Made by a program: the position numbers and the translations under genes
DNA from: an uncultured Clostridium sp.
GTDB taxonomy: Bacteria; Bacillota; Clostridia; Clostridiales; Clostridiaceae
DNA length: 64,000 nt
Assembly (NCBI GenBank): GCA_900539375.1
Contig: UQBY01000004.1
Span: 62,001-126,000 of the forward strand
Direction: 5' to 3'
Shown here: positions 43,725 to 53,670 of the stretch, piece by piece
Layout: the number at the start of each line of letters is the position of its first letter
Position numbering within the stretch: the first letter of the stretch is position 1
The notes under the pieces: model-generated
What the model saw: only the letters and a program-made list of their open reading frames with translations
Told to the model about the DNA's origin: nothing
Databases searched by the model: none

Positions 43725-44780
43725 TTATTTCTTCTTTATTTTATTTTCTTTTAAATCTATTATATATTCACTTACATCTAAATTTTCTTTATTTTTTACC
43801 TGAATTAATAATCCTTTATCATTTACACATTCTATTTTTAAGGTATATTTTTCTTTAGGAAATTCTTTTTCAAGATTTAAATCTATAAGTTTTCCTGTAT
43901 TGTTTTTATATGCTTTTATAATCCTTTCTCCATTTTGTTTTATTTGTAATATAAGTTCTCCATCATCATTTGAAAATAATAATTCTTCTACTTCTGCATT
44001 ATTTATAAAATCATACTCTATAAGCTTTTTTAAATTTGGAGTTTCTAATACTTCTTCTAAGCTTTTTTCCATGTTATTTATATCTTCATCTTTATTTCCA
44101 TAACTATTATCTTCACCTAATGTGTCCTTTTCTTCTTTAACTTCTGCAAGTAATAAAGCTATATTTTCTCCATCTGTTGAAACTATTCCAACCTTATCAC
44201 CATTAAAACTTAAAGAAACTCTACTAAATTCTTTATTATTAATACTTTTTTTATTTACCATCACATCAGAACCTTTACTATACATCTCTTTAGGTAAATC
44301 TTTTAATCTTAATAAAACATTATTTTCTCCATTTTCTTCATTTCTTAATCTTAAAGTATTATTATATTCATAAATTTCCTTATTACTTTTTGCTTTTATT
44401 TCATCTATTAAATATTTATCTCCTTCTTTAATAATTTTAATAGATAAATTATCTAAGTCTGCTCTTAGATTTTCATTATCTTTTCTTATTGCAATATAAT
44501 CTATATAAGCATAATTTGCCCCTTCTATAGTTTTTTTAACTTTATATGCACCTATTTTATTCTCCATAATCTCGCTATATTCTTTAGTGTTCTTTACCTT
44601 ATCACTACATAAATTTTCCACATTATCAATAGTTCCATAAGCCATATTATCCATAAATGTATTTCCAATTTCACTTGCCTTGTAAATATTAAAAAAATCT
44701 ATTTTTTCTTTTTTATTATCACCACAGCCTATCATAATAAAAATAATAGGTAAAATAAATATATAAATTAATCTTCTCAT
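43725..44780 (-). CDS. lipoprotein of unknown function
   Basis: About 351 residues. An ATG at 44798 lacks a ribosome site, whereas AAAGGA precedes the ATG at 44780 by about 9 bases, giving 'MRRLIYIFILPIIFIMIGC', a lipoprotein signal peptide with Cys19 as the lipidated residue. The rest is charged and mostly beta, with an acidic insert ('EEKDTLGEDNSYGNKDED'). No known domain or catalytic motif was recognised. It is divergent from the YkvI-like gene. Membrane-anchored on the outer face. Confidence 0.7.
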   Translation of the reverse strand: MRRLIYIFILPIIFIMIGCGDNKKEKIDFFNIYKASEIGNTFMDNMAYGTIDNVENLCSDKVKNTKEYSEIMENKIGAYKVKKTIEGANYAYIDYIAIRKDNENLRADLDNLSIKIIKEGDKYLIDEIKAKSNKEIYEYNNTLRLRNEENGENNVLLRLKDLPKEMYSKGSDVMVNKKSINNKEFSRVSLSFNGDKVGIVSTDGENIALLLAEVKEEKDTLGEDNSYGNKDEDINNMEKSLEEVLETPNLKKLIEYDFINNAEVEELLFSNDDGELILQIKQNGERIIKAYKNNTGKLIDLNLEKEFPKEKYTLKIECVNDKGLLIQVKNKENLDVSEYIIDLKENKIKKK

Positions 44781-44913
44781 AACACCATTTCCTTTCATAG
44801 TCTAATTATTATATAGTTTTCCTAATAAAGTTTCTCTTATACTTTCAATAGAATAAATACAAGCTAAATCTTATATACTTTATTAGAAAAACTCTTTGAA
44901 AGGATGTTTAAAT

Positions 44914-45966
44914 TTGAAAAAAGAAACCTTAAAGGTATTTCAAATTGCTGTAGTTTTTATAGGAACTATTGTAGGTGCTGGTCTTGCTTCTGGAAAAGAA
45001 ATAACTGAATTTTTTACCTCCTTTGGCTATAAAAGCTTTATTGGAATTATATTTTGTGGAATATTTTATGTTATTATGGGCTCAATACTTTCTAAAATTA
45101 GCATAACTAATAACTTAAATTCTTATAGTGAAGCTATGAAACTTATAAGCCCAAACATACTGGGAAAACTAACTGGAATAATAACAACTTTATACTTAAT
45201 TTCAAGTGCCTCAATAATTTTAGCTGGAAGTGGTGCTTTATTAAATCAATTTTTTCATATTCCAAAAATTCTTGGTTCTTTAATAATGCTTTGTTGTGCT
45301 ATTATATTTCTTTTTAGAGGAACAAATGGATTAATTGAAGTAAATTCATTTATTGTTCCTTGTCTTGTTGTAATAATGAGTACAATATTTATTTTATATT
45401 TTTTCCTTTGCAAGGACATGCTATCTTTAGAAACTATAATACACTTTCCGCCTAAAAAATCTGGAGTTTTAATATCAACAATTTTATATGCTGGATATAA
45501 TACTCTTTGTTCTTCTGGAGTATTAGTTCCACTAAGTACAGAAATGAAAAATTCTAAAACTATGATAAAAGGAATTTCTTTAGGGACTTTAGGTTTAACT
45601 TTACTTTGCCTTATAATAAATTTACTTCTTACAATTAATCAACCTTATATTTATGAATATGAAATTCCCCTTTTACTTGTTGCTGAAAGATTTGGTTCTT
45701 TAATTCAGGGATTTTTACTTGTTATAATATGGCTTGAAATGTTTTCTACAGAAGTCTCTGATGTATATTCAATAAGTAAAACTTTAGAACAAAGCTTTAA
45801 TATTAAATTTAAAAAAGGAATATTTATAGTTCTATTCTTTGCTCTTTTAATTTCCCAAATAGGATTTACTAATTTAATTTCTACTTTATATCCTGCCTTT
45901 GGAGTTTTAAGTTTAATATTCATATCTCAATGTTTTATATTTTATTTTAAACATAGAAAAATGTAA
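44914..45966 (+). CDS. YkvI-like membrane protein (LeuT-fold type)
   Basis: About 350 residues, ten or so membrane helices. The start 'FQIAVVFIGTIVGAGLASGKE' has the unwound-helix glycine motif typical of LeuT-fold transporters and of the B. subtilis YkvI group. 'MEFFTSFG'-like 'ITEFFTSFGYKSFIG' follows. A TTG at 44896 is in frame, but GAAAGGA leaves about 9 bases to the TTG at 44914, so I use the latter. Substrate unknown. A 137-base gap separates it from the PflX-like gene. Confidence 0.75.
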   Translation: MKKETLKVFQIAVVFIGTIVGAGLASGKEITEFFTSFGYKSFIGIIFCGIFYVIMGSILSKISITNNLNSYSEAMKLISPNILGKLTGIITTLYLISSASIILAGSGALLNQFFHIPKILGSLIMLCCAIIFLFRGTNGLIEVNSFIVPCLVVIMSTIFILYFFLCKDMLSLETIIHFPPKKSGVLISTILYAGYNTLCSSGVLVPLSTEMKNSKTMIKGISLGTLGLTLLCLIINLLLTINQPYIYEYEIPLLLVAERFGSLIQGFLLVIIWLEMFSTEVSDVYSISKTLEQSFNIKFKKGIFIVLFFALLISQIGFTNLISTLYPAFGVLSLIFISQCFIFYFKHRKM

Positions 45967-46103
45967 AATCATTACTTTGCTTTTTCTGTCTATAGGCTCT
46001 AAAGTAACACAAGATAATTTTCTAATAATAAATCTTAATTATTGATACAAACATTTTCTAGGATTATAATTTAATAAGATTTTTAAATATGAGGTGCTTT
46101 TAA

Positions 46104-47018
46104 GTGAAATATTCTAATCTTTTAGAAAGTTGTAAACTATGTAAAAGAAATTGTGGTGTAAATAGATTAAAGGGGGAACTTGGTTTTTGCAAAGCTTCTG
46201 ATAAAGTAAAAATTGCAAGAGCTTCCCTTCATTTTTGGGAAGAACCTCCCATTTCAGCTGAAAATGGTTCTGGTACAGTGTTTTTTTCTCACTGTAATCT
46301 TCATTGTGTTTTTTGTCAAAATCATGATATAAGTCAAGAATTTAATGGAGAATATATATCTATCAAAAGATTAAGTGAAATATTTCTTGAACTTCAAGAA
46401 AAGGAAGCTAATAATATTAACTTAGTTACTCCAACTCATTATATTCCACAAATAAAAGAAGCTTTAGACATTGCTAAAGCTAATGGACTAACTTTGCCAA
46501 TTTTATATAATACAAACACCTATGATTCTTTAGATGCTATAAAAGAGTTAGATGGATATATAGATGTTTATTTACCAGACTTTAAATATTTTAATAATAA
46601 ATATGCAGTTAAATATTCTAGTGCTCCTTATTATCTTGAAAATATTATGCCAGTTCTTAAAGAAATGGTTTCTCAAACTAAAGAACTTAAATTTAATGAA
46701 AAAGGACTTATAGAAAAGGGAGTAATTATAAGACACCTTATGCTTCCAGGATTACTTTTTGATTCTAAAAAGGTTATAGATAGAATTTATAATACCTTTG
46801 GGGATAAAGTTTATATAAGCTTAATGAATCAATATATTCCTATGTATAATGCAAGTAATTATCCTGAAATAAATAAAAAGTTAAATCCTAAACATTATGA
46901 TTCTTTAATTGACTATGCTACTAATATTGGGGTTGTTAATGGTTTTATTCAAGATGAAGGAAGCAATTCAACTGAATTTGTTCCAGATTTTAATCTGCAA
47001 GGGGTATTAAAAAAATAA
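46104..47018 (+). CDS. radical SAM protein, PflX-like
   Basis: 304 residues. N-terminal 'CKLCKRNCGVNR' and 'ELGFCKAS' cysteines may bind a second metal site. The radical SAM motif CxxxCxxC is in 'SHCNLHCVFCQNHDIS'. 'YLPDFKYF' and 'IRHLMLPGLL' match the PflX (putative pyruvate formate-lyase activase 3) group. GTG start with GAGGTG 7 bases upstream. The true substrate of this group is not established, so no gene symbol is given. Single gene. Confidence 0.85.
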   Translation: MKYSNLLESCKLCKRNCGVNRLKGELGFCKASDKVKIARASLHFWEEPPISAENGSGTVFFSHCNLHCVFCQNHDISQEFNGEYISIKRLSEIFLELQEKEANNINLVTPTHYIPQIKEALDIAKANGLTLPILYNTNTYDSLDAIKELDGYIDVYLPDFKYFNNKYAVKYSSAPYYLENIMPVLKEMVSQTKELKFNEKGLIEKGVIIRHLMLPGLLFDSKKVIDRIYNTFGDKVYISLMNQYIPMYNASNYPEINKKLNPKHYDSLIDYATNIGVVNGFIQDEGSNSTEFVPDFNLQGVLKK

Positions 47019-47032
47019 CTACCCCTTGATTT

Positions 47033-48286
47033 TTATATATATTTTCTTAATTCTGCTATTCTTGTAACACCTACATATACATCTGATATTTTATACCATG
47101 TAGCATAATCAACTATTCCGTTTTGAGGGAGATTAAATATGCCCTGAAATACCCTTACTGCTTCTGCTGTTGAAGGACCAAAAACTCCATCAACAGCTAC
47201 TTTAGGTATTAATGGATAGTTTTGAGATATTCTATTTAAAAAGTCCTGAACCATTCTAACTGATTCTCCTGATGAACCTATTGTTAAATCATAACCTGGA
47301 TATGATGAAGGACTTCCCTTTACCCTATCTGCTGTTACAAGTTCTATATCATTACCATAATAATAAGTTAATATTTCATATGGAACCTTCCCTTGATCAC
47401 CTAAATACTTGCTTCCCCATTGACTTAACCATTGAGGACAAGTTACATTTTTTCCATCACAATATTGTGTTAATAACGGTTGTTTCCTTCCAAATCTCCT
47501 TATATAAGTTGAAAAAATCTCATCTACCACTTTACTTATACTATCATAAATATTTCTTCCATAATTAAAAGCATGGTCATAAGCTGTTGAACTTGTTATA
47601 TCAAAGTTTTTTCCCTTTCCTCTATACCATTCTGTATAAATTCTATTTAAAGTAAATGAAACTATACAAAAAATATTTGCTCTTATAGTAGTTTCAGGCC
47701 AAGTTGAATATATTTCGCAAGAAGCAACATTTTTTAAATAATCTTTATAAGGAACTCTGTAATTAGGAGCAGAATTATCATTAGGACTTCCTTCATGAAC
47801 AGTTATATATTCTGGAATTACTGGTTGTGGTAAAACTACACCACTTGATGGTAGTGGCAAAGGTTTATCTGGATTTTCAGGAATCTTTGCTGGGAAATTT
47901 CCAAATAAGGTATTAGGCAAAACAACTATAACATCTGCTCTACTAGCTCTTAAATTATTCCTTTCTACTAAATTAACTCTCTGATATGCTGTTTCATTGG
48001 GAAATATTTGAGCTTCCTTAATAACAACTGTTTCAAATCCACTTCTTTCAACTGTTATATCATACAAACTATATGGCATATTATTTGTTGGTTCTTGAGA
48101 ATAGGCAAATGAAGGTGCTGATAAATCTATTGTTTCAGTAAGTCCTAAGGAATTTGTTGATAATTTTCTTGTTATATTTTTTATGGTTTCTGACTTTGAT
48201 GGTTCAATACTTATGTTGCAATTATCTACTGGAATATAACTTTCCCCATTAAAACATTGAACTCTTAATCTTCCTATATCAGACAT
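47033..48286 (-). CDS. sleC: spore cortex-lytic enzyme SleC
   Basis: 417 residues. N-terminal region (about 1-115) 'GRLRVQCFNGESYIPVDNC' ... 'YSLYDITVERSGFETV' is the beta-type pro-region of SleC. A catalytic middle (about 160-345) contains 'FNYGRNIYDSISKVVDEIF'. A peptidoglycan-binding domain closes the protein (about 345-405, 'VDGVFGPSTAEAVRVFQ'). SleC is stored inactive in the spore and degrades cortex peptidoglycan when Csp proteases remove its pro-part at germination. The Csp-type protease gene is 61 bases upstream in the same direction. The ATG has AGGAGA. Confidence 0.9.
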   Translation of the reverse strand: MSDIGRLRVQCFNGESYIPVDNCNISIEPSKSETIKNITRKLSTNSLGLTETIDLSAPSFAYSQEPTNNMPYSLYDITVERSGFETVVIKEAQIFPNETAYQRVNLVERNNLRASRADVIVVLPNTLFGNFPAKIPENPDKPLPLPSSGVVLPQPVIPEYITVHEGSPNDNSAPNYRVPYKDYLKNVASCEIYSTWPETTIRANIFCIVSFTLNRIYTEWYRGKGKNFDITSSTAYDHAFNYGRNIYDSISKVVDEIFSTYIRRFGRKQPLLTQYCDGKNVTCPQWLSQWGSKYLGDQGKVPYEILTYYYGNDIELVTADRVKGSPSSYPGYDLTIGSSGESVRMVQDFLNRISQNYPLIPKVAVDGVFGPSTAEAVRVFQGIFNLPQNGIVDYATWYKISDVYVGVTRIAELRKYI

Positions 48287-48347
48287 ATCTTTCTCCTAAA
48301 TTTCTTAATTACTATATAAATTATGCTTAACTTATTATTCCTGTGAT

Positions 48348-51300
48348 TTAAACTTTATTAGGTTCTCTTATAAATAAATTTCCTATTTCATATTCATTTT
48401 CATTAAGTCCTCTTCTACCATCATAATATTCTCCCCTTATTGAATTAAATATTCTATTAACATCTATCGTTCCATATCCCCATTCTCTATTAGGATATGA
48501 ATCCCCTGTTCTCATCTTAGCTCCTCTAACTATATATGATATAATTTGTCCTGCATTTATATCTTTATTATTTCCATCAATTATTCCCCATTGTAATATA
48601 AGTGCACATATTCCAGCTACTATTGCTGTTGCAACAGAAGAACCTGTAGCAGTACCAACAGAACCATCAAGTCTTATTATCCTTCCATTTATTCCGCCTG
48701 CTGCAATATCTGGTTTTATTTCATTATTTCTTAAAAATCCTCTGCCAGAACTTCCAACTATAGAATCATTATTTTGATTATAATATGCTACAGATACAGA
48801 TTTTTTAGCTCCAGCTGGAATTGTTATAGTTGTGTATGGACTAGGATTAAGAAATTTTGTTTCTTCTTCTAATAAACTTTTTTGTGGAAGCCACGCCCAA
48901 TATTTTCCATCAACTATATATTCACCATATAATATAAATCTCCAAATTCCTTCTTTTAACCCTTTAGCTCTAATAGTTATTAGTTCATCTCCATTAAGAT
49001 AATCAGGAATGGAATAATTTATTGCCATTGTAGTTCCCTCATAAATAAACTTTATATCTTCTTTTGATTTAAGCTTTGGAGATATTTTTTCAATTACTTC
49101 TCCTGAAGGTGATACTATTGAAACAGATATTACATTAGGCTTATTTGACCATATTTGAAAATTAATATTTTGTTGGTTTTTATCTACTTTTAGTTCTATA
49201 GTTTCAGTATCTCCTGTTTTTTCTATTCTTCCTTCTGTATGTGTATCAGTATCTCCTTCATTTCCAGTACCTGTTGCAAATACTACTCCTACAGGTCTTG
49301 ATAAAACATTTATATAATCATCCACTATTCCAATTCCAGTATGTGAACCAATATTACTTCCTATTGGTACTAATATAGCTATAGGCTTTTTTAATTCTAC
49401 AGCTAACATTGTTAAATACCTAAATGCAGTTACTATACTTATAACATCATACCTATTTTCTCCTTTACTTGTAATTCCAGCTTCATATAAAACAACTTTA
49501 CTAGCTTCTTTTAATTTTACAACTGCAATATCACAACCTGGTGCTACTCCAATTACATCTGGATTTTTTCCCCTTGCTGCTGCTAAACCTGTAACCATTG
49601 TGCCATGTCCATTAATATCTTTACTAGGAACTATACTATAAGGGTCTCCTCCAGAGTTTTTAAGCTTTATTGCCTCATTTATTTGTTCTTCTGTATATTC
49701 AGTTCCAAGCTTTAAACCATACACTTCTTTTCCTGATTGTATAGTTTGGTCCCATATTCTTAGGATTCTTGTTGTATCATCTTCCTTTTGAAATTCTGTA
49801 TTTAAGTAATCTATCCCTGTATCTATTACTCCTAAAATAACACCTCTTCCATCTAAAGAAATATAAGGATTGTTGTGATAATATTCTGCATTACTTGCTT
49901 CTAAAGGAGTTATATCATTTAAAGTAAATATTTGTGGAGTTAACTCAAAAATATAATTATTTATATAAGGCATTATTTCTGATACTTTATTTATAGGTAA
50001 ATATACTATCCCATAAAACTCACTTATTATAATAGCTGATATATTTTCTATATTATTTAATTGCAAAAATTTATCCCTATTTGAGTATTCTACTAATATA
50101 CCTACAACTTCTTCACTATCACTCTCTTCTTGAAAAAAATTACTAAAAACAACATTTCTAAAATCATTTTTTCTTATATCAATTATATTTAATGTTTTAT
50201 AAAGTTCTGTCATGCTATTATATAAACACACTTCTCCATAACCCCAACTTGTATCAGGATATGTTATATCTCTTCTTTCTTTTTTAGCTCCTATTATAAG
50301 AAAATATTTTAATCTTTCACCATAAAGATAAGAATCATTTCCTTTCAAAAGTCCCCATTCCATCATTAATGCACTTATACCTGATACGTGAGGTGCTGCC
50401 ATTGAGGTTCCACTTTTAGTATCAAAAGACCTATCTGGTATAGGTGCTACTATATCTTCTCCTGGTGCTACTATATCTGGTTTTGCTTCTAAATATAGTG
50501 GATATAATCTTCCTCTTCCACTAAAGGAAGATATAGACCTTGTTATATAATTATAACTTCCAACAGATATTATATTTGAAACTGTTGCAGGTATTCCAAG
50601 AGTTCCATCTAAAGTAGGCTGAAGAAACTTTGTTTTTTTATTTAATATTTCAGAGGTAGGTAACCACATATCAAAAATTCCTTCATAGGAATTAATTAAA
50701 TTTAATTCAATTGTCCATATTCCAGATAATATATAATTTCCATTTGATATAAGAGAGATTCCTATTTCTCCACTTATATCAAAGGGTCTTGCTCCAGTAT
50801 TATAGATTTGATACTTATTTCCTGATATAACTCCATCATAAAACCCTTCTGATATTACTATCTCTGAAGTTGATATTCCAGAAGGGGTTATAAGCCTTAG
50901 TGAAACTTCTGGAAGTATTGATTTATATAAATTAATTACTACTGCTGTTTCATCACCAGATACTTCAAATCTTACTGCATTAGACTTGTTAAAGGTTCTG
51001 CTTACATGATGAGCTGTATCTCCCTCATTTCCTGCTGCAATAACTATAGTAACTTTATCTAAAGTTGATATTGTACTTATATATTGTTCTAAAAGACTTG
51101 TTCCATTATGTGCTCCATCATTTGTGCTCATACTTATATTTATAACCAAGGGCATATTTAACTCTAGTGATTTATCAAGTAAAAACTTTATACCTTTCAT
51201 TAAATTTGTACTTAATGTAAATAAACCTCTTCCACTTTTAACCATCATTATTGAGCTTTTTGGTGCAACACCATAATATCTTTTATCTATATTTCCACCT

Positions 51301-51896
51301 GCACAAGCTATTCCTGCTACATGAGTTCCATGTTCTATAACATCATAAGAAGGAACTATTGAATAAGGGTCTGCACTTTTTAATGCTTCATTTATTTGAT
51401 TTTTATTATATACTGCACCATTTAAACTTAAATCATAAATATACTCTATTCTTGTTGTTCCATCTTCTTTTATAAAAGCTGGATGTGTATAATCTATTCC
51501 TGTATCAATAAATCCAATTACAATTCCATTACCTTGTAAATCAAATTCATTTCTAGCTCTATCTACACAAGCTACCTTATTGCTTCTTTCATCTGATGCA
51601 TATAAACTTTTTGGAAATTCTATATATTGTATATAAGTACTTTCTGCTAAGAATATTATCTTACTAGGCTTTAAACTTATTATTCCAAAACCATATCCTA
51701 AATCTTGAAGTGTTCCATCTAAACTTTCAACTAAAGCTTTAACCTTTTCTACTTGTTCTCCATATAAAACCACAACTTCTATATCTTCATTTTCATCACT
51801 AGCAAAGGAGGGTGCTATATTTATTTTTCCTAAAACTTCTTTTGGAATATTTTTTAATAGATTAATAGTGTTTTCTATGGTTGCTATAATTCTCAC
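48348..51896 (-). CDS. fused double Csp-type subtilisin protease (germination)
   Basis: 1182 residues, two Csp proteases in one chain. First half: prodomain (1-100), Asp in 'IGFIDTGIDYTHPAF' (about 129), His in 'EHGTHVAGIAC' (about 185), Asn in 'AAGNEGD', Ser in 'KSGTSMAAPHVSG' (about 494). Second half: a second prodomain-like part (about 580-675), Asp in 'GVIDTGIDYL' (about 687), His in 'GHGTMVTGLAA' (about 762), Asn in 'GTGNEGD', Ser in 'ATGSSVATAIVAG' (about 1082). Both triads are present. It should cleave pro-SleC. The start is unclear: the GTG at 51896 overlaps the only ribosome site (GGAG), and nearby ATT/ATA codons are spaced better. Confidence 0.88.
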   Translation of the reverse strand: MRIIATIENTINLLKNIPKEVLGKINIAPSFASDENEDIEVVVLYGEQVEKVKALVESLDGTLQDLGYGFGIISLKPSKIIFLAESTYIQYIEFPKSLYASDERSNKVACVDRARNEFDLQGNGIVIGFIDTGIDYTHPAFIKEDGTTRIEYIYDLSLNGAVYNKNQINEALKSADPYSIVPSYDVIEHGTHVAGIACAGGNIDKRYYGVAPKSSIMMVKSGRGLFTLSTNLMKGIKFLLDKSLELNMPLVINISMSTNDGAHNGTSLLEQYISTISTLDKVTIVIAAGNEGDTAHHVSRTFNKSNAVRFEVSGDETAVVINLYKSILPEVSLRLITPSGISTSEIVISEGFYDGVISGNKYQIYNTGARPFDISGEIGISLISNGNYILSGIWTIELNLINSYEGIFDMWLPTSEILNKKTKFLQPTLDGTLGIPATVSNIISVGSYNYITRSISSFSGRGRLYPLYLEAKPDIVAPGEDIVAPIPDRSFDTKSGTSMAAPHVSGISALMMEWGLLKGNDSYLYGERLKYFLIIGAKKERRDITYPDTSWGYGEVCLYNSMTELYKTLNIIDIRKNDFRNVVFSNFFQEESDSEEVVGILVEYSNRDKFLQLNNIENISAIIISEFYGIVYLPINKVSEIMPYINNYIFELTPQIFTLNDITPLEASNAEYYHNNPYISLDGRGVILGVIDTGIDYLNTEFQKEDDTTRILRIWDQTIQSGKEVYGLKLGTEYTEEQINEAIKLKNSGGDPYSIVPSKDINGHGTMVTGLAAARGKNPDVIGVAPGCDIAVVKLKEASKVVLYEAGITSKGENRYDVISIVTAFRYLTMLAVELKKPIAILVPIGSNIGSHTGIGIVDDYINVLSRPVGVVFATGTGNEGDTDTHTEGRIEKTGDTETIELKVDKNQQNINFQIWSNKPNVISVSIVSPSGEVIEKISPKLKSKEDIKFIYEGTTMAINYSIPDYLNGDELITIRAKGLKEGIWRFILYGEYIVDGKYWAWLPQKSLLEEETKFLNPSPYTTITIPAGAKKSVSVAYYNQNNDSIVGSSGRGFLRNNEIKPDIAAGGINGRIIRLDGSVGTATGSSVATAIVAGICALILQWGIIDGNNKDINAGQIISYIVRGAKMRTGDSYPNREWGYGTIDVNRIFNSIRGEYYDGRRGLNENEYEIGNLFIREPNKV

Positions 51897-51930
51897 TCCA
51901 AATTATATTAATATTTTAAATATATGAAAA

Positions 51931-51969
51931 AGACAGATAATATATGAAATTCACATATTATCTGCCTTT
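51931..51969 (-). terminator. terminator of the murI-ppi-DUF3783-XRE operon
   Basis: 'agacagataatatatga' type arm pairs with 'tcacatattatctgcct', about 17 bp with two mismatches, followed by T on the minus strand, just after the XRE stop. Confidence 0.7.
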
Positions 51970-51971
51970 TA

Positions 51972-52664
51972 TTATAGATTAAATTCTATTCTTTCTAATT
52001 TAGCAATAACTTTTAAATTATTTAATTCTACAGTTTCAGTTCTTACTGTACCTTCATTACTTATAAGTAAAGCTCTTGAATTTCCTAATAATTTAATTTG
52101 TCTTACTATTCTTTTTTCTTTATATTCAATTAAAAATATTCCATTATTACTAACTTCTTTAACTAAATGTGCAAAAGCTAAATCATCCTTCATTATTCTA
52201 AATCCAGACATATCATTATCTGCAATTTTTAAATATATAACTTTATCAATAGGAAAACCTTCTATCTTTCCTGAATAGTTTGGAAGTTCTTTTCCTCCAA
52301 ATGTATTTTTTAAAGAATAGTCATAAACATTTACTTTCTTTAATACTGAAGAAAAGGCTTCTGTCCACACAGCTGAAGTTTCTCCTAAAGTTTTTGGTGA
52401 AACTTTCTTCTTTTCCTTTTCTTTAGCTTTTTCTTCTTTTCTTTCCTCCATTAAAGCTTCATCTGTTACTACCATACTTACATCATTAAAATCTACATTA
52501 AGTAACTTTGATGCTCTTTCTATGAAATTTTCTTGAACTACTCTTTTACCAATTTCAACTTCATTTATAAATTTATCTGAAACTCCAAGCTTCTTTGCTA
52601 ATGCTTTTTGAGTTAGTCCAGACTTTAAACGTGCTTCTTTAATCTTTTCTCCAACTCTGCTCAT
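51972..52664 (-). CDS. XRE-family regulator with LexA/S24-like C-terminal domain
   Basis: 230 residues. N-terminal helix-turn-helix (about 1-65: 'GLTQKALAKKLGVSDKFINE'), a Lys/Glu-rich linker (about 75-92), then a beta-rich C-terminal domain (about 120-225) resembling the S24/LexA fold ('FRIMKDDLAFAHLVKEV', 'GIFLIEYKEKRIVRQIKLL'). I do not see an obvious Ser/Lys self-cleavage dyad. It starts directly after the stop of the upstream gene (TAAATG), so coupled translation. Its targets are unknown; sequence alone does not tell whether it regulates its own operon. Confidence 0.8.
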   Translation of the reverse strand: MSRVGEKIKEARLKSGLTQKALAKKLGVSDKFINEVEIGKRVVQENFIERASKLLNVDFNDVSMVVTDEALMEERKEEKAKEKEKKKVSPKTLGETSAVWTEAFSSVLKKVNVYDYSLKNTFGGKELPNYSGKIEGFPIDKVIYLKIADNDMSGFRIMKDDLAFAHLVKEVSNNGIFLIEYKEKRIVRQIKLLGNSRALLISNEGTVRTETVELNNLKVIAKLERIEFNL

Positions 52665-53027
52665 TTATTTTTCTCTCCCTTTAGTGTCCACTAATTCTCT
52701 TTCTAAAATTAAGTGACTTATAAGTCTTTCAAAGGTCCAGTTAATAGATATAGGTGTTACAACAGCAAGAATTCCTCCTGTTATTAAATTTCTTACAGAC
52801 TTTATGGTAGTTCTTAACTGATTTTGTCCATATCCATTAAATAATATAACCTTTTCCTCTGGTAAAGAACTTTCTTCATCTATTACTTCTTTTTTGTTTA
52901 ATATATCTTTAATTTTCATAGAAGACATATTCTTTTCTATTTTTATAACTTTAAAATTTATTTTTTTAAGTTTTTCTATTTCTTCTTCTGAAAGACCATA
53001 AACTAAAACACATTTGCTTTTTAACAT
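52665..53027 (-). CDS. DUF3783-type small protein
   Basis: 120 residues. Opens 'CVLVYGLSEEEIEKLK', has 'EKVILFNGYGQNQLRTTI' and ends with a helical 'FERLISHLILERELVDTKG'. This arrangement agrees with the DUF3783 proteins of clostridia, of unknown function. There is no catalytic motif. It is between cyclophilin (11 bases) and the XRE gene (adjacent), so it is part of that operon. The ATG has AAGTGG. Confidence 0.75.
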   Translation of the reverse strand: MLKSKCVLVYGLSEEEIEKLKKINFKVIKIEKNMSSMKIKDILNKKEVIDEESSLPEEKVILFNGYGQNQLRTTIKSVRNLITGGILAVVTPISINWTFERLISHLILERELVDTKGREK

Positions 53028-53038
53028 AATTTCACCAC

Positions 53039-53560
53039 TTATTCAATTATTTCTGGCTCGCTATAAGTTTCTCCAAAGGTTTCAACTGTCATACTCTTTA
53101 TAACTTGGTCTTCATAAGGTCTATCTGAATAATCAGTTTTTGCATTTACTATTTTATCTACAACTTTCATTCCTTCAATTACCTTACCAAAAGATGCATA
53201 TTGGTCATCTAAATGAGGTGCATCTTCTACCATTATAAAGAATTGGCTTCCTGCTGAATTTGGGTCCATAGTTCTAGCCATTGATAAAACACCCTTAGTA
53301 TGTTTTAATTCATTTTTAAATCCATTACGGCTAAATTCTCCCTTTATTGAATATCCTGGGCCTCCCATTCCATTTCCTTCTGGACATCCCCCTTGAATCA
53401 TAAAGCCTGGAATTACTCTGTGAAATATTAATCCATCATAAAATCCTCTATTTATTAAATCAATAAAATTATTTACTGTGTTAGGTGCTACTTCTGGATA
53501 TAGTTCTGCTTTAATAATCCCTCCATCTTCCATGGTTATAGTTACAATTGGATTTTTCAT
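53039..53560 (-). CDS. cyclophilin-type peptidyl-prolyl isomerase
   Basis: 173 residues, no signal peptide, so cytoplasmic. Cyclophilin core: 'VAPNTVNNFIDLINRGFYDG', 'FHRVIPGFMIQGG' (catalytic Arg and Phe), 'GVLSMARTMDPNSAGSQFFI' and 'HLDDQYASFGKVIEGM'. It speeds cis-trans isomerisation of prolyl bonds. AGGAGG precedes the ATG. It is 94 bases after murI and 11 bases before the DUF3783-type gene. Confidence 0.96.
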   Translation of the reverse strand: MKNPIVTITMEDGGIIKAELYPEVAPNTVNNFIDLINRGFYDGLIFHRVIPGFMIQGGCPEGNGMGGPGYSIKGEFSRNGFKNELKHTKGVLSMARTMDPNSAGSQFFIMVEDAPHLDDQYASFGKVIEGMKVVDKIVNAKTDYSDRPYEDQVIKSMTVETFGETYSEPEIIE

Positions 53561-53634
53561 AATACTTTTCCTCCTGAATACTTTATTATAAATATATTGT
53601 TTTTATTATATCCTATTTGCTATTTTTTATAAAG

Positions 53635-53670
53635 AAAAAAAGAGAGTGTAAAAACTACATCTCTTTTTTT
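53635..53670 (-). terminator. hairpin overlapping the murI stop codon
   Basis: 'aaaaaagagag(t)gta' pairs with 'tacatctctttttt' with one bulged base and ends in T on the minus strand. It would reduce read-through from murI into the cyclophilin gene. Confidence 0.6.
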
